Shown here piece by piece: positions 7,820 to 16,508 of a DNA stretch of 64,000 bases. Numbering within the stretch: position 1 is the first letter of the stretch; every line of letters starts with the position of its first letter. Made by a program: the position numbers and the translations under genes. Below the pieces are notes generated by a model. That model saw only the letters and a program-made list of their open reading frames with translations, had not been told where the DNA came from and searched no databases. This DNA is from Lachnocurva sp029100405. Lineage in GTDB: Bacteria > Bacillota > Clostridia > Lachnospirales > Lachnospiraceae. The DNA lies in contig JBJYZC010000004.1 in assembly GCA_046263755.1 (NCBI GenBank), positions 124,001-188,000 on the forward strand, written 5' to 3'.

Positions 7820-10800
7820 ATGTCAAATAACAACCTCTATAAGATGGGCATCGATATCGGATCCACAACCGTTAAGGTTGCCATTCTGGACCCGGAGGAT
7901 AAACTCATCTTCTCCGATTATGAAAGGCATTTTGCCAATATTCGGGAAACCCTTCACGGACTGGTAGAGAAAGCTTATCAGATCACCGGTGATATCACCG
8001 TTGCTCCCATCATCACAGGATCCGGCGGACTGACTCTTGCCAAGCATCTCGGTATCTCCTTTACCCAGGAAGTCATCGCAGTATCTACTGCCCTGACCCA
8101 CTATGCGCCACAGACCGATGTCGCCATCGAGCTCGGCGGTGAAGATGCAAAAATCATCTATTTTGAGAATGGAAATGTAGAACAGAGAATGAACGGGATC
8201 TGTGCCGGCGGTACCGGTTCCTTCATCGACCAGATGGCTTCCCTTCTCCAGACCGATGCTTCCGGCCTCAATGAATATGCCAAAAATTATAAGGCAATGT
8301 ATACGATCGCTTCTCGCTGCGGTGTTTTCGCCAAGACCGATATCCAGCCCCTGATCAATGAGGGTGCTACCAAAGAAGACCTGTCGGCCTCTATTTTCCA
8401 GGCCGTTGTCAACCAGACCATCTCCGGCCTGGCCCAGGGAAAACCCATCCGCGGCCATGTTGCCTTTCTCGGAGGTCCCCTGCATTTCCTTGACCAATTA
8501 AGAGAGCGCTTTGTCGAGACTCTGAAGTTAGATGAAGAGCATACCATTGTTCCCGAGAATTCCCATCTTTTCGCAGCCATCGGATCTGCTTTGACTTATA
8601 AGGAAAATGAGACCAAGACCATGCAGGGCCTCTTAGATGAACTTTCCCGTCCCATTCATATGGAATTCGAAGTTGCAAGACTGGAGCCTCTGTTCAAATC
8701 GAAGGAAGAATTTCAGGAATTCGAAGACCGGCATAACAAAGCCATCGTAAAGAAGGGCTCTCTCAAGGATTATCACGGAAATGCTTATCTCGGCATCGAC
8801 GCCGGTTCCACGACCACCAAGCTTGCTGTGATCTCAGAAGATGGAGATCTCCTCTATTCCTTCTATTCCAGTAATAACGGAAGTCCCTTAAAGACTGCCG
8901 TAAAATCTCTGGAAGAGATCTACAATGAGATGCCGGCCGATACAAGAATCGTTCATGCCTGCTCCACCGGTTATGGAGAAGCTCTCTTAAAGTCTGCTCT
9001 GAAACTGGAAGAAGGAGAGGTTGAAACCGTTGCCCATTATTATGCTGCCGCTTTCTTCGATCCGAAAGTCGATACCATTATGGATATCGGCGGTCAGGAC
9101 ATGAAGTTCATGCGGGTCAAGAATAAGACCATAGATTCGGTACAGTTGAATGAGTCCTGTTCCTCCGGATGCGGTTCTTTCATTGAGACTTTCGCGCACT
9201 CCCTGAATTATTCGGTTCAGGACTTCGCCAAGGAAGCTCTCTTTGCCGAGCATCCCATTGATCTCGGTACCCGTTGTACCGTCTTCATGAATTCCAAGGT
9301 AAAGCAGGCCCAGAAAGAGGGCGCAACTGTAGCAGATATTTCTGCAGGTCTTGCCTATTCTGTGATCAAGAATGCTCTCTTTAAAGTGGTAAAACTTGCA
9401 GACCCCAGCGAACTTGGCCAGAACATGGTCGTTCAGGGCGGAACCTTCTATAACAATGCCGTTCTCCGTGCTTTCGAGAAGATTTCCGGTAAAAATGTCA
9501 TTCGTCCGGATATTGCAGGCCTCATGGGAGCCTTCGGTGCGGCCCTTCTGGCCAAGGAGCGTTACCACGCCAACCCTCATACCACCATGCTCCCGATCGA
9601 CGAGATCAAAAAACTGACCTTTACGACCGAGCTGTCCAGATGCCAGTTCTGCAATAACCACTGTCTTCTGACCCATAACAACTTCAGCGACGGACGTTCC
9701 TTCATTACCGGAAACCGTTGCGAGCGAGGTCTGGGTTTGGAAAAGAACCCGAACCATATTCCAAACCTCTATGAGTATAAGCTGAGAAGGACCTTCCAGG
9801 AGCGGCCTCTGGCACCGGATCAGGCCACCCGCGGAACCGTCGGCATCCCGAGAGTCCTGAATATGTATGAAAACTACCCCTTCTGGGCTGCCTTCTTTAA
9901 GAAGCTCGGCTTCCGCGTCGTCCTGTCTCCGATCTCCAGCCGGAAGATCTACGAACTCGGGATCGAGTCCATTCCTTCCGAATCCGAGTGTTATCCGGCA
10001 AAGCTTACCCATGGTCATGTACAGTGGCTGATCAATAAGAAAGTAGATTTCATTTTCTATCCTTGTGTACCATATGAGAGAAATGAATTCCCGGATTCCA
10101 ACAACCACTACAACTGCCCCATCGTTACATCTTACGCTGAGAATATCAAGAACAATGTCGAAGATATTACCTCCGGAAAGGTTCGTTTCTTAAATCCATT
10201 CGTGGCCTTTTCTTCCGAGAAGGTCCTTGCTGACCAGCTGGTCAAGGTCTTCGATCAGGAATTCCAGATCCCGGAGAAGGAAGTTCGGGAGGCTGCCCAT
10301 GCAGGTTGGGAAGCCCAGGGCCAGTTCCGGAAAGATGTCGAGGACAAGGGCGTTGAGACCATTGAATATCTGAAGAAAACCGGCCGTCATGGCATTGTTC
10401 TCTGTGGCCGTCCTTACCACATCGATCCCGAGATCAACCATGGTATCCCGGATGCCATTACTTCCTATGGCATGGCGGTTCTGACCGAAGACTCCATCTC
10501 CCAGTTAGGAGAACTGGAGCGTCCCCTGATCGTCATGGATCAGTGGATGTATCATACCCGTATGTACTCCGCTGCAAACTATGTGAAAAAGACCGATTTT
10601 CTGGACGTCATCCAGCTGAACTCCTTCGGCTGCGGTGTTGATGCCGTCACAACGGACTGCGTCCGGGATATCTTAAACGGTTCCGGTAAAATTTATACCT
10701 GTCTGAAGATCGATGAGGTCAATAACCTGGGAGCCGCCAAGATCCGGATCCGGTCCCTTTTGGCCGCTCTTCGTGTCAGAGACCAGGAGAAGAAAGAGCG

Positions 10801-12082
10801 TGACATTCATTCCGCAGCTTTCGAAAGAACCGAGTATACCAAGGAGATGAAGAAGGAAAAGTGGACCATTCTGGCACCCCAGATGTCCCCCATTCACTTT
10901 GAGCTGATTCAGCCGGCCCTTCAGGCAGCAGGATACAATGTCATCGTTCCGGATATCCCCGCCAGAGAATGTGTCGATGTCGGTCTCCGTTATGTCAATA
11001 ACGATGCCTGCTATCCTTCCCTGATCGTTGTCGGTCAGCTCATGGCTGCCATCAAACGGGGCGATTATGATATGAAGCGGACCGCCCTTTTGATCACGCA
11101 GACCGGTGGCGGCTGCCGGGCAAGTAACTATATCGGTTTCCTTCGCCGAGCCCTGGATAAAGCCGGATATGAACATGTTCCGGTGATTTCCCTCTCGGCG
11201 CAGGGCCTGGAAAAGAATTCCGGCTTCAAGATCACACCGAGCCTGGTGCAGCATGGTTTCTATGCCATGATCTTCGGCGATATCTTCCTCCGCTGCGTCT
11301 ATCGTGTTCGTCCTTATGAAGCAGTTCCCGGTTCTACAGACGAACTCCACGAGAAGTGGAAGAAGAAGGTCATTGACTTTGTTACCGGAAGCGGTCTCCT
11401 CTCCCATCGGAAGTTCCAGAAGATGTGTAAGGAGATCATCCACGATTTTGATACCCTGCCCATTATTGAAGGATTGAAAAAACCGAGAGTTGGTATTGTC
11501 GGAGAGATCCTGGTCAAGTTCCATCCGGTTGCCAACAACCATCTGGCCGATCAGCTGGAAGCCGAAGGGGCCGAAGCCGTCGTTCCAGACCTTTTAGACT
11601 TCTTCCTCTACAGTTTCTATACAGCAAACTTCAAGGAAGAAAATCTTGGTACCTCTCATAAGTCGACGGTTCTCTGCAATGCCATGATTCGCATTTTCGA
11701 ATGGGCCAGAAAGGCTGCCCGCCAGGCTTTCAACGAGAGCGAACGCTTCACGGCGCCAAACTACATCCAGGATACGGCAAAGCTTGCAGAGCCGATCGTT
11801 TCCCTTGGAAATATGACCGGAGAGGGATGGTTTTTGACCGGTGAGATGATGGAGCTCATGCATAATGGAGCAAAGAATATCGTCTGCATCCAGCCTTTCG
11901 GCTGTCTGCCCAACCATATCGTCGGTAAGGGCGTAATCAAACGGATCCGTGAATTGAATCCGGATGCCAATATTGTTGCCATTGACTATGATCCGGGAGC
12001 TTCCGAGGTCAACCAGCTGAATCGAATCAAGATGATGCTGACCAATGCACAGAGAAATCTGAAAAAAGAAGAAATGGCATAA
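7820..12082 (+). CDS. 2-hydroxyacyl-CoA dehydratase activase-related fusion protein
   Basis: A 1420-residue protein uniting two BcrAD/BadFG-type ASKHA ATPase domains and C-terminal DUF2229/HgdB-like domains (COG1924 + COG3580/3581). The first ATPase has GIDIGSTTVK at the N terminus and GGTGSFIDQ near residue 135. The second has GIDAGSTTTK near residue 325 and SSGCGSFIE near 450. A Cys cluster CQFCNNHC with a later NRCERG near residues 640-670 may bind iron-sulfur. In characterised relatives the activase uses ATP to inject an electron into a dehydratase or benzoyl-CoA reductase; the role of these giant fusions is not established. The ATG at 7820 has AGGAAGG 9 nt upstream; the ATG at 7811 abuts that site. 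The gene stands alone between its own promoter and the htpG CIRCE element. Confidence 0.88.
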   Translation: MSNNNLYKMGIDIGSTTVKVAILDPEDKLIFSDYERHFANIRETLHGLVEKAYQITGDITVAPIITGSGGLTLAKHLGISFTQEVIAVSTALTHYAPQTDVAIELGGEDAKIIYFENGNVEQRMNGICAGGTGSFIDQMASLLQTDASGLNEYAKNYKAMYTIASRCGVFAKTDIQPLINEGATKEDLSASIFQAVVNQTISGLAQGKPIRGHVAFLGGPLHFLDQLRERFVETLKLDEEHTIVPENSHLFAAIGSALTYKENETKTMQGLLDELSRPIHMEFEVARLEPLFKSKEEFQEFEDRHNKAIVKKGSLKDYHGNAYLGIDAGSTTTKLAVISEDGDLLYSFYSSNNGSPLKTAVKSLEEIYNEMPADTRIVHACSTGYGEALLKSALKLEEGEVETVAHYYAAAFFDPKVDTIMDIGGQDMKFMRVKNKTIDSVQLNESCSSGCGSFIETFAHSLNYSVQDFAKEALFAEHPIDLGTRCTVFMNSKVKQAQKEGATVADISAGLAYSVIKNALFKVVKLADPSELGQNMVVQGGTFYNNAVLRAFEKISGKNVIRPDIAGLMGAFGAALLAKERYHANPHTTMLPIDEIKKLTFTTELSRCQFCNNHCLLTHNNFSDGRSFITGNRCERGLGLEKNPNHIPNLYEYKLRRTFQERPLAPDQATRGTVGIPRVLNMYENYPFWAAFFKKLGFRVVLSPISSRKIYELGIESIPSESECYPAKLTHGHVQWLINKKVDFIFYPCVPYERNEFPDSNNHYNCPIVTSYAENIKNNVEDITSGKVRFLNPFVAFSSEKVLADQLVKVFDQEFQIPEKEVREAAHAGWEAQGQFRKDVEDKGVETIEYLKKTGRHGIVLCGRPYHIDPEINHGIPDAITSYGMAVLTEDSISQLGELERPLIVMDQWMYHTRMYSAANYVKKTDFLDVIQLNSFGCGVDAVTTDCVRDILNGSGKIYTCLKIDEVNNLGAAKIRIRSLLAALRVRDQEKKERDIHSAAFERTEYTKEMKKEKWTILAPQMSPIHFELIQPALQAAGYNVIVPDIPARECVDVGLRYVNNDACYPSLIVVGQLMAAIKRGDYDMKRTALLITQTGGGCRASNYIGFLRRALDKAGYEHVPVISLSAQGLEKNSGFKITPSLVQHGFYAMIFGDIFLRCVYRVRPYEAVPGSTDELHEKWKKKVIDFVTGSGLLSHRKFQKMCKEIIHDFDTLPIIEGLKKPRVGIVGEILVKFHPVANNHLADQLEAEGAEAVVPDLLDFFLYSFYTANFKEENLGTSHKSTVLCNAMIRIFEWARKAARQAFNESERFTAPNYIQDTAKLAEPIVSLGNMTGEGWFLTGEMMELMHNGAKNIVCIQPFGCLPNHIVGKGVIKRIRELNPDANIVAIDYDPGASEVNQLNRIKMMLTNAQRNLKKEEMA

Positions 12083-12090
12083 GGAAACTA

Positions 12091-12117
12091 TTAGCACTCT
12101 TTTTAAAAGAGTGCTAA
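12091..12117. promoter_or_regulatory. CIRCE operator (HrcA binding site)
   Basis: TTAGCACTC - 9 nt - GAGTGCTAA, a perfect match to the CIRCE consensus. It begins 8 bp after the activase stop and lies upstream of the htpG promoter -35 box. HrcA normally binds it to repress chaperone genes until heat stress. As an inverted repeat followed by a few T it could also weakly terminate the activase transcript. Confidence 0.93.
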
Positions 12118-12124
12118 TTTTCTA

Positions 12125-12153
12125 TTGACTCAAACAATAAAGAAAACTAAAAT
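12125..12153 (+). promoter_or_regulatory. htpG promoter
   Basis: TTGACT, a 17-nt spacer and TAAAAT give a strong sigma-A-type promoter starting 7 bp downstream of CIRCE. The inferred start near 12160 leaves a leader of about 100 nt before the htpG ATG. Confidence 0.8.
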
Positions 12154-12178
12154 AGTCTTGTTACGATGTATGGAAAAA

Positions 12179-12207
12179 AGCTCTTTTGGATCACAGCCAA
12201 AAGAGCT
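12179..12207. other. Perfect 11-bp hairpin in the htpG leader
   Basis: AGCTCTTTTGG, a 7-nt loop and CCAAAAGAGCT form a perfect stem about 20 nt after the inferred transcription start. On the minus strand the stem is followed by TTTTTT, so it reads as a terminator in that direction; on the plus strand it is followed by CTAAAAAATTTT, a poor U tract. It may stabilise the htpG mRNA, block antisense transcription, or act as an RNA thermometer-like element; none of these is shown. Confidence 0.6.
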
Positions 12208-12260
12208 CTAAAAAATTTTATTTCAATTTCTTTATCATAAGTCAAAGGAGTGAGTGTTAT

Positions 12261-14366
12261 ATGACAGAGAAACATGGAAATCTTTCAATCACCAGTGAAA
12301 ACATCTTTCCGGTCATTAAGAAATGGCTCTATTCGGATCATGACATTTTCCTTCGTGAACTGATCAGTAATGCATGTGATGCCATCACCAAGCTGAAGAA
12401 GCTGAATGTGATGGGTGAATTCGATTTGCCAGAGGACTATAAGCCCAAGGTTACTGTAGAAGTCGACACCGAAAAGAAGACCCTGAAAGTCATCGATAAC
12501 GGTATCGGTATGACCGCTGATGAGGTTGACAAATATATTAACCAGATCGCTTTTTCCGGTGCAACCGATTTCTTAAATAAGTTCAAGGACAAGGATGACA
12601 AGGACCAGATCATCGGTCATTTTGGTCTCGGTTTCTATTCCGCCTTCATGGTTGCCGACCAGGTGCATATCGATTCTCTCTCCTACCAGCCGGATGCAAA
12701 GGCTGTTCATTGGGAATGCGACGGAGGTACCGACTATTCCATGAGCGACGGTGACAGGGACAGTTTTGGAACCACGATCACCCTTTTCATCAATGAGGAC
12801 TGCCTGGAGTTCTGTAACGAATACCGGATTCGTGAGCTGATCAATAAGTATTGTGCCTTCATGCCGACCGAGATCTATCTTAAAGTTGCAAATGCCAAAC
12901 CGGAATATGAGGAGATCAAGCCCGAAGACAAGAAGGACAGTGATACCGTCATAGAGACCGTTCATCACGAAGCCCGGACCCATGAAAAGACGAATGACGA
13001 CGGAAGTAAGGAGACCGTCGAAGACGAACCGGCTCATGATATGTTAAAGATTCTGAAGCGTCCGGTTCCCCTGAATGACATTCATCCTCTCTGGACCAAG
13101 ACACCGAGCGAATGCACCGATCAGGAGTATAAGGATTTCTATCGTAAGGTCTTCAATGACTACAGAGAGCCTCTCTTCTGGATCCATCTCAATATGGATT
13201 ATCCCTTCAATCTGAAGGGCATCCTCTACTTCCCCAAGATCAACTCCGAATATGAGTCCATTGAGGGAACGATCAAGCTCTACAATAATCAGGTCTTTGT
13301 CGCTGATAATATCAAGGAAGTCATTCCGGAGTTTCTCATGCTCTTAAAGGGTGTGATCGACTGCCCGGATCTGCCTCTCAATGTTTCCCGTTCCGCTCTG
13401 CAGAATGATGGTTTTGTAAAGAAGATCTCTGATTATATCACTAAGAAAGTCGCCGACAAGCTGACCGGTCTCTGCAAAACCGATAAGGAAAATTATGAGA
13501 AATACTGGGACGACATCAGCCCCTTCATTAAATACGGCTGCCTGAAAGATGAGAAATTCTGCGATAAGATGAATGATTATATCCTTTTCAAGGATATCAA
13601 TGATAAATATGTCACCCTTCCCGAGCTCCTGGCAAAGGATGAAAAGAAGGATGCGGAAAAGCAGGCAGAGGAAAAGGCAGAAAACAAGGCCGATGACAAG
13701 GCTTCTGAGAAAGAAGACAGCAAAGAAGACAAAGAAAATAAAGAGAATAAAGAAGATGAGGATGAGCGGAAGCCGATCTATTATGTCACTGATGTAAAGC
13801 AGCAAAGCCAGTATATCAATCTCTTTAAAGAGCAGAATATGAATGCTGTCATCCTCGACCGTGTCATCGATACTTCCTTCATCACCCAGCTCGAGTCTCG
13901 GAATCCGGATTACAAATTTCTCCGGATCGATGCCGATCTTACAGACTCTCTGAAGGAAGACGTAGATCCGGAGAGCTTAAAGGATGACCTTGCTGCCCTG
14001 ACCAAGCTTTTCCAGAAGAATCTGAAGAAGGATCATCTGAAGGTTTCCGTTGAAAAGCTGAAGAACAAGGATACGGCAGCAGTCTTAAATATTTCCGAAG
14101 AATCCCGCCGTATGCAGGATATGATGAAGATGTATAACATGGGCGGCATGGATCCCAGCATGTTCCCGAAGGATGAGACTCTGGTATTAAATGTAAACCA
14201 TCCTCTGGTCTCCTATCTCCTGAAGAATCCGGACAGCGAAAATACCGAAGACTTCTGCAAACAGATCTATGATCTTGCCAAACTTGCAAATGAGCCTCTG
14301 GAACCTGCCGAAATGACAGAATTCATCCAGAGATCCAACAAGCTCATGCTGGAGCTTTCCAAATAA
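12261..14366 (+). CDS. htpG: Molecular chaperone HtpG (Hsp90)
   Basis: A 701-residue cytosolic Hsp90 ATPase that helps fold and maintain client proteins. The GHKL ATP-binding domain shows the conserved ELISNACDAI near residue 34, DNGIGMT near 80 and GHFGLGFYSAFMV near 115. The middle domain contains the client/ATP-sensing region with LNVSRSALQ. The protein is longer than E. coli HtpG (624 residues) because of a charged stretch of about 45 residues between the N and middle domains (TVIETVHHEARTHEKT region) and a second, Lys/Glu-only stretch of about 50 residues near residue 460-510. The start at 12261 has AAAGGAG 10 nt upstream; the longer frame from 12186 runs through the leader hairpin and is rejected. 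Regulation by HrcA/CIRCE is strongly indicated. Confidence 0.97.
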   Translation: MTEKHGNLSITSENIFPVIKKWLYSDHDIFLRELISNACDAITKLKKLNVMGEFDLPEDYKPKVTVEVDTEKKTLKVIDNGIGMTADEVDKYINQIAFSGATDFLNKFKDKDDKDQIIGHFGLGFYSAFMVADQVHIDSLSYQPDAKAVHWECDGGTDYSMSDGDRDSFGTTITLFINEDCLEFCNEYRIRELINKYCAFMPTEIYLKVANAKPEYEEIKPEDKKDSDTVIETVHHEARTHEKTNDDGSKETVEDEPAHDMLKILKRPVPLNDIHPLWTKTPSECTDQEYKDFYRKVFNDYREPLFWIHLNMDYPFNLKGILYFPKINSEYESIEGTIKLYNNQVFVADNIKEVIPEFLMLLKGVIDCPDLPLNVSRSALQNDGFVKKISDYITKKVADKLTGLCKTDKENYEKYWDDISPFIKYGCLKDEKFCDKMNDYILFKDINDKYVTLPELLAKDEKKDAEKQAEEKAENKADDKASEKEDSKEDKENKENKEDEDERKPIYYVTDVKQQSQYINLFKEQNMNAVILDRVIDTSFITQLESRNPDYKFLRIDADLTDSLKEDVDPESLKDDLAALTKLFQKNLKKDHLKVSVEKLKNKDTAAVLNISEESRRMQDMMKMYNMGGMDPSMFPKDETLVLNVNHPLVSYLLKNPDSENTEDFCKQIYDLAKLANEPLEPAEMTEFIQRSNKLMLELSK

Positions 14367-14401
14367 ACATGATTTGTGCAAAATGCGCACGATGAAAAAA
14401 G

Positions 14402-14432
14402 GCACCACCGGAATTCCGGTGGTGCTTTTTTT
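14402..14432. terminator. Bidirectional intrinsic terminator between htpG and the DUF6465 gene
   Basis: GCACCACCGG-AATT-CCGGTGGTGC forms a perfect 10-bp stem followed by seven T on the plus strand. On the minus strand it is followed by CCTTTTTT, so it serves both convergent genes. Confidence 0.93.
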
Positions 14433-14468
14433 GATTGATTTTTTACATTGAAAGGGAGAGACTGTCGA

Positions 14469-14993
14469 TCAGAGATCGATCTTTCCTGCATAGGTATCAT
14501 TTGCTACATAATAAGCAGCATTGTCTTCCGGCTTGATATAAACTCGGATGTCTTTCAACTCCTTGTTCTTATTCTCAGCCTTATAAGCATCCTTGGCACG
14601 GGCAATGATATCCTCTACCGTGAAATCACGTCCCATAAACTGAACAATGGCTGTGGTCTTTACTTCAGCCCTCTTTGCAGCTACTGCAGTCTTTGCCTTA
14701 TCAGCAGCCTTTGTGACCGTCTTCTTTGCTGTGGCAACGGTTTCCTTGGCCTTCTGAGCGGTCGTCTTAGCTGCAGCCTTTGTCTTGGTCTTCGTTTCCT
14801 TCTTGACTTCTGCAGTCTTTGCCTCGGCTTCCTTCTTCATCTCAGCGGTCTTGGTTTCAGCTTCCTTCTTCACTTCAGCTGCCTTGTCAGCTACCTCCTC
14901 AGTAGCCTTCTTAACTGCCTGTTCTGCCTTAGCAGCTTCCTTCTTCAGATTTGCTGCAAATTCTTCACGTGTCGGTTTCTTCTTAGCTGTCAT
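14469..14993 (-). CDS. DUF6465 family protein, Lys/Ala/Glu-rich
   Basis: A 174-residue, strongly basic and low-complexity protein. Residues about 10-115 are a run of Lys/Ala/Glu/Thr with roughly 11-residue periodicity (repeated AEVKKEAETKT-type blocks), predicted as a long helix or coiled coil and resembling histone-H1-like tails. The conserved C-terminal domain (FMGRDFTVEDI to the end) has a VKTTAIVQF lead-in and is what defines DUF6465 in Lachnospiraceae. Function is unknown; DNA or polyanion binding is only a guess from composition. The ATG at 14993 is chosen because AAAGGAG lies 8-9 nt upstream and a good promoter lies at 15058-15086; the frame extends further without ribosome-binding support. 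Confidence 0.75.
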   Translation of the reverse strand: MTAKKKPTREEFAANLKKEAAKAEQAVKKATEEVADKAAEVKKEAETKTAEMKKEAEAKTAEVKKETKTKTKAAAKTTAQKAKETVATAKKTVTKAADKAKTAVAAKRAEVKTTAIVQFMGRDFTVEDIIARAKDAYKAENKNKELKDIRVYIKPEDNAAYYVANDTYAGKIDL

Positions 14994-15057
14994 AACTTTA
15001 CTCTCCTTTGTTCTATAAAATAGATTACAATCCGTAATAGTATTTAAGCATAATAAT

Positions 15058-15086
15058 ATTATAACTATTCGGACTATTTCTTCCAA
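15058..15086 (-). promoter_or_regulatory. Promoter of the DUF6465 gene
   Basis: Read on the minus strand: TTGGAA, a 17-nt spacer, then a perfect TATAAT. It sits about 65 nt upstream of the chosen ATG, which supports that start. Confidence 0.75.
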
Positions 15087-15187
15087 CTGTAAGATTTACA
15101 GATAATATACAGGTGCAAAAGAGAAAAACTGGTTATTTTGCTCGATTCTATTTGGGTTTCCTTCCATTCTTTTTGAAAATGGAACTA

Positions 15188-16177
15188 TCAAGAGAATGTC
15201 AGATACCGGTTTATCGTGTCAAAAAAGGAAGAAGACGAAAGTTTCTTTCCCTTCGGCATTTCGATGGATCTCCAGGCCCTCTGATTCAGCTCCGAATACT
15301 CGTTACGGTCTAACTGGTCGATAATGGAGGAAAGGGCCTTATCTTGTCGCTTCCTTACGATCTTCTCCTTGTTCTGAGCGGAAAGTTCTTCATTATACTT
15401 GGACAGACACTTTAGAAAATACCATTTTCCATCCGCTTTCACTTCAGCTGTCTCCTTATTCTCCATCCGAAAAGCTTTCTCCTCGACCTTTGGCGGATAA
15501 TCCCCCCTCTTCATCTTGACTTCGAACGAATCGCCCTGATTGTATTGAGCGAGGATCTCAAACTGGGAACCGGAAGACAGGCTGTTTCGAACCGCTTCGG
15601 CATCCTTTTCGGACGAAAGCTGAATAATCTCCATATCAAGGACTCTGGCCTCATCCTCACTGATCTCATCATTCACCGAACTCATAAGTCCTGCATAGAC
15701 CTTCATGGCAAGAGCCAGCCTGCCATAGATCTCCTCCAGATCCCCGTCACTGACTTTGAGATAGTCCTTTTCCTCTTTGGACAGGGATTTGAAATAAGAA
15801 GCGGCGGCCTCATGGACCCTGGCCTTTTCCTGGCTGTCCAAACGAATCTTCTTCTCTCTGGCATAGAGATTTAAGGCATAGATATAAGAAAGCTGAGATA
15901 AGCTTTCATCCCTCAGCTGTTCCATCAATGCATCGGAAGCAAAAGAACTGTCGATCAGATTCTCCGATCCCAGATTTCCATAGAGGTTCTTATCATTTAA
16001 AAGGTAAACCCTCGCTTCTTTTTTACTGCAGGACAGATTTCCGATGCAAAAAACATTCGATATACCGGGTCCGGTTGAAAAGTAAACCTTTCTGCCGAGA
16101 ACAGAACAGCCGGTCAGACTGAGAGCAGAAATTGCAGAAAGAGCCAGAGCTGTCAGCCGGCATAATCTTTTTCGCAT
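15188..16177 (-). CDS. PrsA/PpiC-like peptidyl-prolyl isomerase lipoprotein
   Basis: A 329-residue exported lipoprotein. The N terminus has a basic start (MRKRLCR), a hydrophobic stretch and the lipobox LTGC, so the mature protein begins at about Cys24. The middle is helical and SurA/PrsA-N-like. The segment from about residue 185 (EIIQLSSEKDAEAVRNSL) to 260 (VKADGKWYFLKCLSKY) matches the edges of a parvulin rotamase domain, though shortened. Family members assist folding of secreted proteins outside the membrane. GAGGGG lies upstream and the start is 3 bp after the stop of the small acidic gene, so they are co-transcribed, probably behind addA. It is a plausible folding helper for secreted proteins, but no link to the SRRP is shown. 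Confidence 0.7.
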   Translation of the reverse strand: MRKRLCRLTALALSAISALSLTGCSVLGRKVYFSTGPGISNVFCIGNLSCSKKEARVYLLNDKNLYGNLGSENLIDSSFASDALMEQLRDESLSQLSYIYALNLYAREKKIRLDSQEKARVHEAAASYFKSLSKEEKDYLKVSDGDLEEIYGRLALAMKVYAGLMSSVNDEISEDEARVLDMEIIQLSSEKDAEAVRNSLSSGSQFEILAQYNQGDSFEVKMKRGDYPPKVEEKAFRMENKETAEVKADGKWYFLKCLSKYNEELSAQNKEKIVRKRQDKALSSIIDQLDRNEYSELNQRAWRSIEMPKGKKLSSSSFFDTINRYLTFS

Positions 16178-16180
16178 GCT

Positions 16181-16447
16181 TTACCCCTCAACAACCAGAT
16201 ATCTGCCGTCATCCAGAGCAAACACTTCCGGTGAGTCCAGAATATCCTCTTCGCTCATTCCTTCAATGTCCATATTGTCCCCCAGATATTCGATGACTTC
16301 GTCCTTATCATCGCAGACAACCGCCAGACAATCCTCCAGGAAAACTTCCGCCTCTTCCAAAGTATCTGCTACCGCTTCCGGGAAAAGCTGATCCTGATGA
16401 TCGAGAAAAGCCTGTAATACGCCCTCATCATATTCACTGCTTGTCAT
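16181..16447 (-). CDS. Small acidic protein of unknown function
   Basis: An 88-residue, very acidic protein (many Asp and Glu) with no signal peptide or membrane segment. I do not recognise its fold; it ends in LDDGRYLVVEG, which looks like a beta hairpin. AAGGGAG lies upstream of the ATG at good spacing, and it overlaps no other gene. It precedes the PrsA/PpiC-like lipoprotein gene by 3 bp and follows a MITE-like element after addA. Confidence 0.65.
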   Translation of the reverse strand: MTSSEYDEGVLQAFLDHQDQLFPEAVADTLEEAEVFLEDCLAVVCDDKDEVIEYLGDNMDIEGMSEEDILDSPEVFALDDGRYLVVEG

Positions 16448-16508
16448 AATATTCTCCCTTGTTACATTAATAAAAAGATATGAGAATCAAAAGTCCCTTT
16501 TGCCACTC

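Noticed and set aside
8987..10108. Long minus-strand frames inside the activase gene
   Set aside because: Codon pattern and domains clearly belong to the plus-strand frame; there are no ribosome-binding sites for the minus frames.
12091..12124. CIRCE inverted repeat as an ordinary terminator of the activase gene
   Set aside because: The match to CIRCE with exactly 9-nt spacing is perfect and the T tract after it is short, so operator function is the better call.
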